Part shown: positions 46,181-58,892 of the stretch, piece by piece
How positions within the stretch are numbered: the first letter of the stretch is position 1
Layout: each line of letters starts with the position of its first letter
NCBI GenBank assembly: GCA_033002965.1
Contig: JAURVB010013513.1
Coordinates: forward strand, 1 to 64,000
Source of the DNA: Piper betle
Taxonomy: Eukaryota; Streptophyta; Magnoliopsida; Piperales; Piperaceae
DNA length: 64,000 nt
Reading direction: 5' to 3'
The notes under the pieces: generated by a model
Told to the model about the DNA's origin: nothing
Seen by the model: only the letters and a program-made list of their open reading frames with translations
Databases searched by the model: none
Program-made: the position numbers and the translations under genes

Positions 46181-47343
46181 CCAACAACGATCAAAAAACA
46201 TATTAAAATAGGCAGTCAGTGCCTGTCACTCGAAAACGCCAACGACAGGGGGGTGTATTGCTGCGAGTCACAATGGATAGAGGACGGCGAGGGAAAGGTG
46301 TTGGCAGTGGTGAGTAATAGTGTCTGATAGACGGTTGGTCAGAAAATAGCTAGAAAGTATCAAAATCGTTGCCTTATGTCGATGTCATCGGTGGTGATCG
46401 CAGCCACGGTGGAGGTCGAGGGTGGTCTCAAAATTTCAGCCTCGGTGTGGGGAAGCCCTTTGGGGCTGGTCCAAATAGGAAGATCTCGATGAAGGCAAGC
46501 TATTAGGGTGGTCAGCCCAGCAAACATTAGAAAATGCCCCAAAAGACGGTAGCAGCGGTTCAAACCAGCCAAGAAAATGTCGTATCCGGCGACCAGCTAA
46601 GCGGCACAAGTGGTAGAGATAGTTGGCTGTGAGGCGGTCGCGGTAATACCAGTCTGACAGCCAGAGGCGGGCTGGAGACTCGCCGGTGGCACCCCAAAGT
46701 GGCGGTGGTGCTATGGGTAATAAATCTCAAAAAATATAAGAGAAATCTCTAAAAAATAACTGGGTGACAGATGGGGCTAGCATGGATGACTGTGATCTTG
46801 CCACATGGCATGATCTGAATGCCGAAGACTACGTGGGCCTAGTGAGATCCACCTAGTGTATATGCAATATATACACATGGGCACAATGCTATGATCAACA
46901 CTAACAAAAGTCAAAACTTATTCGAGGCCTAAAAGTGACCGTGTGGACAAAAATTGATGGTCTGAGACTGAAATTAAACTAGGCCCACAGGGGCAATCCA
47001 GTAGTTTGAAATCCCTATGCTACATGTAATTGAGGTACCCTAAAAAAGCTGAAATGGATACTAAACACTTTATTCTCCTAGATCTAGCCCTAAAACCCTG
47101 GGCTAACACAAGCAAAAATTTGTATTCCTCATGTATATGCTGGTAACTTATTCTCTATTGTAACATAATTGAATCCATCACCTATATGTCAGGCATACTC
47201 AACTTCTATAACATGCTCATATAGCCATCTAGGTCCCGTACTCATGGTTTAAAAGCTAAATTGACTTGAACCAGCTAAAGACTAGATCAAATTGGGCAAA
47301 GCAACAAGTGGGTAAAGCCCTAACATGAAGCTTGGGTTTTACA

Positions 47344-50300
47344 CCTTCTCCTCCTTATAAAAATTCCATCCCTGAAATTTTCCACATCAACTGTGATTAG
47401 AGGACTCACTATAGGAGTCACTGAGCTGGCAATATTACAGCTATTGAGCTGTGACCGGAGGGTAGCTCTCCCTCAAAAGCTACGCGCACTCACCAGAATG
47501 GACCAACACAAAGCTAGCCCCTCAAACTCTAACAAAGCTTGCTAGCACTCTACTTTTCTAGTTGGACAAGCTAGTGTAAGCACCTGGCTGGATTGACCAT
47601 ACATGCTAGAGTCATCTAGCTGGACTGACCATACATGGTGGAATCATGTTGCTAGGCAGACCAATAGTGTCACTGCTAACTTTGGGGACTAAAATGCAAT
47701 GACGTGAGCAGGAAAACCTAGGTTCACCCTTAAGAGCCTACTAGGTTACAACAGGGTGCTAGTCTGAGTTAAATCTGGGAAACTATGTCAAGTGTAAAGT
47801 ATACAAGCTGACGCCTACCCATGTCTCCTTGATCCTCATCGATGTGAAAGGTCGACTACAGTGTACCCTCATGGCACTCTGCTCTAGGTCCTACGACTAT
47901 ACTAAGTGGTTCTGTGAGTTTTGTTGCTATATGGTGGACACTGGTATAAGGTAAAAGTGTAGGCTAATGAGCTCTAGAGCTCACTGTCATCAATCTAGGT
48001 CAAACTGGCAGGTGTCCCAGTATTGAACCCTCACTAGGTCCTAGTTGGCTCGGTCCCAAGTTGAGTAGCTAACACTATTCCACAATGGAACAAGGACAAC
48101 TGTTATAACTCTACTACGTACTATGGCTTTGGAACACTATCTACAACCACTAACTATTGAAGAACGCTCTATAGGACGGAAGGCAGTGTCACACCTTTGC
48201 ATGCATTGCGTGTCTCAATGAGTATGAGAGCATACTCTGCATGGAACTGCGGAATCTGAATCCGAATCTAGTCTGTGGCATGTGCATTGGTGAATGTTTG
48301 CTCATCTCAACTACTTAGGTAAATTAGTGGTAGGATTGGCATATCCAGAGTTGTGTGTGGAAAAACATGGGTGAAAATTTGACTCTGTGTGACATCTATG
48401 GGTCACACGAAAAGTGGATGGGTCTCTCGTGGTGGTTTGGTCATACTGCTCTAGGATTCTAATTAGTAGGTATCTCATTCTCATGTGTGGGGTATGACAT
48501 CGGGTCTATTAAGAAAGTGCACTGAGCTAAGAAAATCTTACTAGGAGGGTACATCACTTTGGTCTATGGTGATCTAAAGATACTATGCAAGTGACTAGGG
48601 TGATGAAATCTCTACGTAAGATACTGGGTGGCTAAAAACATGGCTAGTTCCAAGGACAAGTCGCTAAGATCGTCATGATTTACTTTGCCATAGGTGGCCA
48701 GTCTCTGGAATACTCAATCAATGACTAGCCTAAGAGATGGCTTCTAAGCAGCTCTCATCCAATAGTCGGCATGTGTTTTCGATACTGTACTAGTTACACA
48801 CTTCTAAATATGTGGGGTTCGAAAGGCCTAAAGAACCACTATCTCACCATGAGCTTATGGGGACTCATATTAAGGTTTGGCATGTGTCTCATCCATTCTT
48901 CAGTGGTGCGTGACTTGCCATCTCGTACCGATTTGTAGTACTAATCTTGACTCACATGACTACTCCCACTATGGTAGACTCTCAAGCAAGGTTATTAGTC
49001 AAGATGAACATAAACTTTTGTCTCTCTATCTTGATTAGTCGTGGTCTGGTCTAGACTGAAGTTCCTGACTGCGTCGCTCTCAAGCTGGAGGGGACGTCAT
49101 TGACTCAAGATCGGTCTACAACCGATTACCTGCACTACAAGCCCTAATAAGTATCTGTGATGGTACCTCCTATACTCAGGGCAAAGGCTCAATCCTATAG
49201 GCTCAAGGTAAGGACCCTAATCGTATTAGCAAAGCACAAGGAGATCACTCTCTCCTCTGAAAGGACTCTCCCTCATTGAACTCACGATCTACACCAAAGA
49301 CTCTAACATGAGTCGAACTCCTCTCGCTCGCTGGACCAATCAATGAATGGGTTGTACTACATAGTATGATCATCTGCTAACCATCTAATCTATGTACTCA
49401 TGGTTGTGGGCCCATAAATATGTCTGTCATGCTAACTGAACAATCTAACAACTATGGTCATCCCATCTAAAGGTCATTTTGTCATGGTCTCTAACTCTAT
49501 CCATCGTATATCCCTCTAAAGACTGCCACCAACATTGTCTGATTGAGGGTATCTTACAATACATATTTGAGCCCAAGAATATCATGTCAAGGAAATAGTA
49601 TGCATGGTAGTTGGTAAAGTCGATTATGTGCCGTCATATTCAGAACAACCCAAGTGCTCCTTATTCTCCCCATCCTTACTGATGCCACTCTAGTTGAACC
49701 ATGTCTTCAATCTCTAACCCTAGTTCAGCTCTAAAAGCTATGACATGCGGTCGCTAGGCAAGGCTAAAAAGTCTTCCTGTAGCTGCTCTCCCGTGGGGGT
49801 GAGTTAACAACTACTTGGCTCATGACTTCCACACTAACTGCTCCACTCTGGTCGGCACTAGTGCGATTCACAAATAGCAATAGTGCATCACAAACAGTGG
49901 TTGTGCAACTTGAAGTGTGGTATTGCGTCACAAAAGGTGGTTGTGCAACTCAGACAGTGGTTGTGCAACTTGGATGGCAGTTGTGGACCTTGGGCAGTGG
50001 TTGTATAACTTGGTCGTCGACTGTGCACCTAGGGCCATGGTTGTCCAACTCAGATGGCAATTGTGCAACTTGGCAGTGCTATCCAAGTACTGAGAGTCTA
50101 TCCCGATCATGAATGTCATGTGCCCACTATTGTCTCTGGAATATCTTATCGCATGTGTCTGTCTCCCCGAAGGTGGGAGGTGGCTATTATTCATTTGGCT
50201 TAGGTTATCCAACGATTCGTGTCTGATCTAGAGGGGTGGTCTGAATCATGGTGGAGACATGTACGTCGTGAATCAGTGGTGCACTCACACTAATCTCTTA

Positions 50301-51248
50301 AAATCTAGGGTGACTCCTCCTATAAGTGCTGATTGGCTCTCAAACAACAACCAGTGATTTGGCACTAGCGGATTGGGTGAAATCCTGTCAAATGTCTAAT
50401 CTTGCAATCCTCTTCATCCTCAACATGACCATGCCTCTATGTGGTGGAGCATAGACAAAAATATTGTCAGAACGGACAACTAGTAGAAGATGGGGAGATG
50501 GTGGAGTACCAATGGGGAAGCAAGTCCTCTCTACTCATCCTCATCCACAACTATATCATGGAAGTGATCCATCCAAGTCATTTGCCCCAAACTCTCATTT
50601 GTGCTCTTAGTACTCTAGTGGTACTGCTAGCCTAGCTATAGCCTCTATCCCCAATGATCTATCTAAAGGTCAAAGTTCTCTAAGGAGACCACAAACCATG
50701 TCTGATCAATCTATCCAAGGCACTTGGTGGTCGAATTCATGTGCCAACTAACTTTGCCATTGTCTCCATACTTCAAACTCTCTTGCATATTTCATCTTTG
50801 GTAACTCCATCTTGCATTGTAAACCATGTTCCAAGGAAGGAGGACTGAAGTGGTGACATGTAAAAGGACGGACAAGTGCTGTAATGTGGTTGCCAATACT
50901 CATGGTTAGTATTTGACTTAGCTGCAGCTGATTGAAAAATGAAGACATTCTGATTCGTTTAATGCTCTGGTACAATAGAAGGGAAAATTAGGTCTCTAAG
51001 CCTATCATGACATGCCTGTAAGATCCCTACTGATGTCTATGGAATCATGATCTCATATCTATCCACAATTCCTCTATAACTCCTAACATTTAAATCCTGC
51101 AATGTTCAGGTCTGATTGAGCAAAAATCTGAAATCCTAAAAAAGACCAAAGGAAATGATCTACTGACTTGACTAAGGTCGGCTCCACACACTTGGCTCAA
51201 AACAAGAGTCTTCCATCTCAATCGACCAAGACATAGCTTTGATACCAT
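47344..51248. other. Non-coding interior of the long-LTR element
   Basis: No open frame with any domain similarity was found on either strand over 3.9 kb. Visible features are the polypurine tract at the left edge, a CTGGATTGACCATACATG / CTGGACTGACCATACATG pair near 47590-47635, a ~20-bp tandem array at 49865-50085 and the primer-binding site at the right edge. Either it never encoded gag-pol or it has decayed beyond recognition. Confidence 0.6.
49865..50085. repeat. ~20-bp imperfect tandem repeat
   Basis: The unit GTGGTTGTGCAACTCAGACA and variants (TTGTGCAACTTGGATGGCA, TTGTGGACCTTGGGCA, TTGTCCAACTCAGATGGCA) recur about nine times. It gives the illusion of open frames on both strands (49822-50112 and 49928-50212), which are rejected as genes. 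Confidence 0.85.
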
Positions 51249-52469
51249 TGTAACACCTAGATTCCAATTCCCCTAAAAACTGAATCTGAACTGTTATGAA
51301 TGAGACAAATCATGTCTAAATGAATTAATCTATAAGACTCGAATGGTAAATGGAACAAAACAACCCTTTTGGCATCTTGAAAATGGAAGACATTACTAAT
51401 TATACATGAAAACACATCCAACATAGATAAAAGCAAGAAAGAAAACAACGACGCACCAAGTACAAGTGTGTGTAGCATCTATTTGTCCTTCCACCAAAGC
51501 TGATCCAACGTAAGAACACAAGACCTACATATATAATAAGAAAAACATTAGCAATAGGTGTCACTAGTCTAAAAAATAACAAGTAAAAACTTGCAAGTTG
51601 AAACTGATTTCCACGATAGAAGAAAAACCACATATATAATCTCCATGCAAACACTCAAAGAGTATCTACTGAGGAGCCATCATGCTGGAGACTTGATAGC
51701 ATCCCGAATTGAACAGGGGATGTACGACTCTCGGCAAATGACTATCTTGGCAATAACCGGTCCCACTCTCGGTAAAAAACACTTATCCTAAGCCCTCTCC
51801 AAACCTCCATATAATGCCTTGGAAAGAGTACAATGGTCGAGTACTTTCAGGCAATCGCTTTCAATACCTTTTGATACCACAAGTCTACATATGCATTGTA
51901 CACAACAATACCCATCTAGTCCATTCCTCTCCGAGTGTGTCAGGATCCCTCGAGGTAGAATGGCCCTCTCACTAATTCAGAGCCCACTACGACCTGCATA
52001 TGCACCTGTGGTCACGGTCTTTTGGCTCACTAAAAACTCGATAAAAATTATATATGGGTTTGAAAATGAAATAATATAAGTAGGCCCGAAGGCAGCGTAA
52101 GGTGGAGCAAAGTTTGAAATCAACTTGATGGTTCTCATCCTCAAGAATTATTAATTACGGAAGTAAGATACATCTATCTGGCCCTTGTCAAGTAGGGTCC
52201 TATAAAACTGCCACTTAACATGTCTTGCGATCTAGAAGTCAAATCCATGATAGAGTAAGCGATAAATCTTAAAAGAGTCTTAACAAACCTGTGGTCTAAG
52301 CTTAAAGTGCATCGACACATCTGTGATGTGCTCGGACTCTGGAACCCACATTGGTACCCACTGTAAAGGATAAGACTGACAACTATATAAAATGCATAGT
52401 CGTGGTGTGCGCTCACATTAACAATAACATCTTAACAAAGGATCATGCTAAACAAATCCACAACTAAAC

Positions 52470-53180
52470 ACTCAACACGTAAATCGATGCACACATTAAT
52501 AATAAACAAATAGTAAAGAAAAACAAGCAAAATAAGTAAAAGAATAATAAATAAAGTAATAGGTACACAAGTAAACACAAAACAACTACAAATAACAACT
52601 AAAACAAAAATAGGCAATAAAAATAAATAAGAATTTAAAAAATTAGTTAATAAATAATTGAACTGATAAACTCACTCATCAATAAATGATTAGAAATAAA
52701 TAAATGAGACATTAATAAAGAAATAATAATAATATAAATAATACAACATGATTTTGCAACAAAATGCTAGTACATATTAATACATACACTTGCTAGTAAG
52801 TAAATAAATAAAAAAATTCATAAATTAATAATTAATTAATTAAATGGATAATTAATTAATTAAATGAATAAAAAATCAATAACAATTAATCATGAATAAC
52901 AATAGTATAGCTATAGAATAAATGAATATATAATTAATCACAAATAAATAATAACATATGCACGAGTGAACAAATAAATAATAGAATTTAATAGACAAGA
53001 ATAAGATAAATATTAATAAGTAAATATATCATCAATCATAATAAGTAATTATACAAGCATCCATCATAATCGACACATACATAAATAACTAGAAATAAAC
53101 AATAATGAATAAATAAATAAATAAATAATAAATAAAGAAAAATTTCATAACATCAAAACATGTCAAATAATGTGAAAATG
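52470..53180. repeat. AAAT-rich low-complexity block in the right long LTR
   Basis: The counterpart of 45420-46180 with the same order of AAATAAATA words and interspersed landmarks (ATGATTTTGCAACAAAATGC, ATCATGAATAA). It supports pairing of the two LTRs. Confidence 0.85.
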
Positions 53181-56100
53181 TATTTAAACTAATGTAGGGA
53201 GTCTTGAATTTTAAAAAACTGTCGAAAAATAGACGAAAACAGGTTGAAAAAGACAACTAAGTCAACTGCGCAAAACTAGATGAAGCGGACTGAACTAGAC
53301 TGAGTCGGGTTGGGCTGGACTCGGTGGACGAGGATAAAGATACACAAACACGAATAAGGTGAATGGGTACCAAATAGACTGCCAATGCCCATTGTTGGAA
53401 AATGCCACCAATGTCATGGGTAGGGGGGATTGACAGTTGGCCGAAAAATGGCCGGAAAGTGGCGAAATCATCATTGGGCATGGGAACGTCACCGGTGATC
53501 ACACTATAGAAAGCTGATCACACTATTGTTCATATAATACTGTAACAACTTGCCCGAACCAGACCAGGTGTCACCTAAAAATATAATTGATGTAACAATA
53601 ACATTCTAGAACATGATTCATATTACAACAAATAAGTCTAAAAAATCATAAAAATAAATCATGTTCTAATAGCATGTGACAATCGTAGAAATAAACTAAC
53701 TTAAAATCCCACAGTCTCGGACCATTTCCCATAGCTATATTTATAATACAAGAGAATAAAAAAGAAAGTCCAATTAATATCGATTCACCATACCTAGTTT
53801 GGTAAAAGAACCACCAACCACACTCTTAATCTTCAGTTCAAAGTTGTTCACCTGCGAAGGCAATTGTGTAGTAGAGATGAAACCACTAAGCAGCATGATT
53901 AAATGAAACAAGTCAATATAATCCCAATTATCATTTCACGAGTCTTTTAGTAATTATGAGCCTATGTCGAGCTCTTAATATGCTGGGAGGGGTGGCCACC
54001 CCATCCAGCTACCATCCCATGCATGCGCACACACGCTACGTGGCCCACTGCCTGTAGTTACCGATAATTGCCATTGACTCACCCTCTTGCTATCACAAGT
54101 GCATAATGAGCCTTCTTGCACCACAATGCCCTGTCACCCCTTTCGGCATGGGGGTAGGTGTTAAATCTTTCAAGGGGTGCTAGCTTGTGCTGAATTGAGT
54201 CGGACCCGGTTGCGTTCCAACACATGGTGGTCAAATACTCAAGTCAACCAAGACCCCCACATAGTAATTTTAAAGGGTTCGGCCCCGTGTCGGACTAAGT
54301 CAATTCCTTGACCCTAGTTGCACTCAGTGCACGATGGTCGAATCTGGGCTCAGGCCGACCAGGGCTGCCAACAAGGGAAAATACAACATTTCAAATAATT
54401 ATACGGACTTGGATAGCTCGTAAGTGAACCTGCAACTGTGACCAACGATCCTAATCTGAATGAGAAAATAAAATTATATATAAGTATAATTTTATTCGAG
54501 TAGAAATGCATGCAACTAAATGACTAATAGATATCATGATTAAAATTCAACAATATTAAGTATTAAATTATTCATGTGACATAATTATTTAAATCCTACT
54601 ATACATAATAAATTGATTATCCAAATTATTATTCACACTTAACAAATGATAAAATAATTATAAACTTATAAACAAATATTTAATTACTATTATTAGTACA
54701 TTGTCCTTCGATTATATTTTTTAATCGCTATCATTATTCATAGCAATTTAATTAATTAGGTTGTTCGATTAAATTATTTAGAATAATTTGCATTATTATG
54801 ATTCAAAGATATTACTAATAGAATTATTTTAAATTATTCAACTCAATAAGGTTTTGAACTTTATTTATTTCCATTATGCTATTTAGGTTCAACGCTTGTG
54901 ATTTTTACACGATTATAGTTTAATAACCCTTTTTTTCTTATTGACTTGTTATTAAAATAATCACTTTGCTTACCTAGTATTGAATTTAATATAATAAAGG
55001 TAAAATATTTATTTTATTAATTACTTATAATCATCTGATTTAAAATTAATCGCTTGTAGTATGCCGATTAATTATCGACTGTTTATCATTACTGTATTTT
55101 TTATTACTCGTGGTGATTTCGCACAATAATTAATTAGTTTAGTAACTTTACCCATAACCCATTAAAATGATTATTTTTAAAGATTTCTTACGAGTTCGTA
55201 GTATTTTTTAACTTGAGTCGGTATCAAGTCAACCCATATTTACAAAACTGTCATCTTCTTCTTCCCCAACGTCCTCTTCTTTTCTTACCTTCTTCTTTGC
55301 ACCCAAAAACAGATGACGTCCTTCTTCTCCAACCTCAAGATAAACACTTTCTTGCACCTTGCTCCAAATCAGATGTTCAACAACCTCAGGCCGGAATCAA
55401 AATAGGAAGGATCGGCTAGCTTTGGACGTTGTAGGGAGTAGAGTCATTCTCCCCGCTTCTGCACATAGCCGCCATGAATTCCGGTGAGAAGGTGGTCTGT
55501 ACTGGCCTACGCCAGCGGCAGGAACTTCTGTAACAGAGATGTTGTCAATGAAGAAAAACCGGCGTCTACCTTCTAAATCTTCCATTACATCGTCAATTTC
55601 AGAGGATCGCCATCACCTTCGTCCCCCTTGCAATTCCGCCCAATAACAGCTGTAATTCCGCCACCCACTAGAAGCTAGGGACAAGGCGATGCCACCCCTT
55701 AAACCCAGCAGCTAGAGAGGCATCAGGGGTGAGAGGGCTACCTTGAAATTCTTGTTTATAGTCGACCATCATGCCACAATTTCAGACTCGGCGGCCATGG
55801 ACGGGATTCAGTTTTCAGTTTAGTTTAGTTTTTTATTGTTGATTTGAGACTTTAATTCTCATGTTTATCAAGCTTATTATCAATTAAAAAGAATTATGAA
55901 TGCATGAAAAGTTAGAATAGGGAGATAGGAAGGATACCCAAAAAAGGAAGAATCTGGCACCAATAAGGAAGAGGAGAAGAAAATGAGAATGAAGGTGGCT
56001 AGGGTGAGAATGTCGCCCTCCTCATAAAATGAAATGAAAATTAAGGCTAGGGTATGTGAAAACACCCCAACAGCCCTATTTAATTTAACTGGGTAACCGG

Positions 56101-56249
56101 GCAAATAATAAAATATAATAATTAACCGGGTAGGATTATCCGGGTAGAGAATATAATAAGTAGTAATAATAATTCTCCAACGTTCGATCCTTCCCAGACC
56201 GAGTTTAATATTTTATTTTCTTTTATTATTTTTTCTCACAGTCTTTACA

Positions 56250-57060
56250 ATCTCCCCAACTTGGAAATATTTCGTCCCCGAAATATCATAGCGGGCAACA
56301 GAACAATCATGATTAATTTCATTTATTCGGTATCAGTTCATGCTACTACAATTATAAAGATTTTATGCCACAAATAGGCTAGGGTACTTCCTTGCCAGTT
56401 CTTGTTCAGTCTCCCATGTGGCTTCCTCTGACCCCTGATTTTTCCAGAATACTTTTACCAAAGGAATTTCCTTGTTCTTGAGTGTCTTTATTTCTCTTGC
56501 CATGATGCGAATTGGCTTTTCCTCATAAATTAAATTTGATTGTAGCTCTAAATCTTCAAAAATTTTGAATATATGATCCTCATCTCGTACATATTTCTTT
56601 AGCATTGACACATGGAAAACATTGTGTACTCCAACTAGGCTTGGTGGCAATACTAGTCTATAAGCACAATTTCCAACTCGATCTAGGATTGGGAACAGCG
56701 CTATGAATCTTGGCTTCAACTTCCATGACGTTCTAAATCTGATCACCCCCTTTGTAGGAGATGTCTTTAGGTACACAAACTCCCCAACTTGGAACTCTAG
56801 GTCCCTCCTTCGAGTATCATCATAACTCTTCTGTCGATCCTGAGCTACCTTAAGCCTTTGTTGAATAAGTTTCACCTTTTTCATTGCTTCTCTCACCATC
56901 TCTGGCCTGACTATAACTGCTTCGGTAGACTCCAGCCAACACAATGGAGAACTGCAGGGCCTACCATATAAGGCTTCAAATGGTGCCATCCCTATACTGG
57001 CTTGGTGAGATTTAATATAGGTGAATTCAGCCAAGGCTAAGTGTTTCTCCCAGTCGCCTC
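56250..57060 (-). pseudogene. Gypsy integrase C-terminus and chromodomain relic
   Basis: The minus-strand open stretch 57034-56363 begins in the integrase catalytic end (SIGMAPFEALYGRPC), continues through the GPY/F-like linker (GEFVYLKTSPTKG, RFIALFPILDRVGNCAYRL, VHNVFHVSMLKKYV) and ends in a chromodomain (KPIRIMAREIKTLKNKEIP, VFWKNQGSEEATWETE, RKYPSLF). The chromodomain places the element among chromoviruses, which target heterochromatin. A stop precedes this stretch, separating it from the rest of integrase. Confidence 0.92.
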
Positions 57061-58040
57061 CCTAGTCAAGAATGCAGGCTCTTAACAAATCTTCCAAAGT
57101 TTGAATAGTCCTCTCACTTTGACCATCAGTTTGGGGATGATATACTATACTCAACTTGATTTAGGTCCCCATCAGTTTTTGGAAAGCTTCCCAGAAATGT
57201 GAGGTGAATAGGGGATCTCGGTCGGAGACTATCTCCTTTGGAATCCCATGCAACTTGACAATATTGTCGATATACAATCCTGCCAGGTATTCCACAGTTC
57301 TCATTTATTTCGTGGGGATGAAGTGAGCTACTTTAGTTAGTCAGTCCACAACCACCCATATGGAGTCATGCTTCTTCTGAGTCCTTGAGAGCTTTGCAAT
57401 AAAATCGCATGTGACACGCTCCCATTTCCAAGTTGGTATTTCTAAAGGTTGCAATAGGACTCCAGGTAGTTGATATTGCGCTTTGATCTGTTGGCAAGAC
57501 TAACACTTGGAGACAAAATCCACAACATATCTCTTCATCCCAATCCACCAGTAGGTTTGCTTTAAATCCTGACATATTTTAGTAACTCCAGGGTGATCAA
57601 GAACTTTGAGCGATGAGCCTCCTCCAAGATATTCCGCCTCATAGCATCTTCCTTGGGTACACCAAACCTTCCTCTAAATCTGATCATACTATTGGAATCA
57701 GCTACAATGTCAAAAGTCTTGTCCAACATTTCATTCAGCTCCTCATCATCCATTTGTGCTAGCTTAATATGATAAACTAAATCATTGGTAATAACCAAAT
57801 TTGCCAGTAATTCTGTTACTTGCTCCATAGGGTTAATAGCCACCACTTTACCTCCCTGCATAAGGACACATCCTAAACCCAATAGTGACGCATCACTGAA
57901 GACTACGAATCCTTCATTACCATTTGGCAGTGTCAAAACTGGTGCAGTTGTTAGACTTTTCTTCAGAGACTGGAAACTCTCCTCACAATTACTACTTCAT
58001 TTGAACTTGATTCCCTTCCTTGTGAGTTTGGTCATCGGCG
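57061..58040 (-). pseudogene. Gypsy RNase H and integrase N-terminal relic
   Basis: The minus strand reads GFVVFSDASLLGLGCVLMQ, the Gypsy RNase H first acidic block, on 57936-57562. Much of the rest of RNase H appears deleted. The frame then enters the pre-integrase/integrase zone (NILEEAHRSKF, then ICCGFCLQVLVLPTDQS and ATFRNTNLEMGACHMRFYCK in another frame), with stops and indels. The zone around 57070-57330 still shows WGLRPIYPIHL-free, degraded integrase core sequence only. Confidence 0.78.
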
Positions 58041-58892
58041 ATGCTACTAAGGAGAAGTCTTTTTAATGAATTTCCTGTAGTAACCCGCTAAGCCAAGGAA
58101 GCTTCTGATGTTAGTGACAGACTTGGGTTGTGACCAATCAGTGATTGCTTTCACTTTTGATAGATCCACTACAACTCCGGCCTTTGAGATAATATGACAA
58201 ACGAAGTTTACCTCCTTCAACCAGAAGTCACACTTTGAGAATTTGGCAAACAGTTGATTCTCTCTTAGAACTTGAAGAGTAATGGACAGGTGCTCCACGT
58301 GCTCTTCTTCATTATTTGAATAGACTAGAATGTCATCCACAAACACGATGATAAACTTGTCCAAGTATGCGTGAAATACTGTGTTCATGAGTGACGTAAA
58401 GGCCGCTGGTGCATTTGTTAGACCAAAAGGCATGACCAAAAACTCATAATGTCCATAGCGAGTTTAGAAAGCTATTTTCTGTACGTCTGAGTCCTTTACT
58501 CGCAACTAGTGATAACAAGACCGCAAGTCTATCTTAGATAATACTTGAGTTGTTTTTAGTTGATCAAACAAGTCATCAATCCTCGTTAAGGGGTACTGAT
58601 TTTTAACTGTCACTTGATTGAGTTGTCGAAAGTCAATACATAGCTGTAGTGATCAATCTTTCTTCTTCACAAAAAGAATAGGGGCTCCCCAAGGTGGAGT
58701 ACTTGATCAGATGAAACCTACCTGCAACAACTCTTTTAGTTGACTCTTTAACTTCTTGAGCTCTGTTGGAGTCATGTGGTATAGTGCTTTAGAATTTAGT
58801 GTTATTCGAGGTGCTAGGTCAATGGCGAACTCTAGTACCTTCTTCTAAACAACGGGCTTTGGAAAATATTGTCCATTGAAAGCTGCCACTAT
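58041..58892 (-). pseudogene. Gypsy reverse transcriptase relic, truncated upstream
   Basis: The best-preserved part (58439-58047, minus) contains [35 protein letters not shown] and [14 protein letters not shown], with the YVDD-equivalent FVDD intact. Upstream pieces ([45 protein letters not shown]) are interrupted by several stops. Similarity ends at ~58890, where the sequence joins the inverted right LTR. Protease and gag are absent. Confidence 0.92.

Noticed and set aside
49822..50212. Two opposing ~95-codon open frames
   Set aside because: Produced by the 20-bp tandem repeat; no domain, and both strands are open at the same place.
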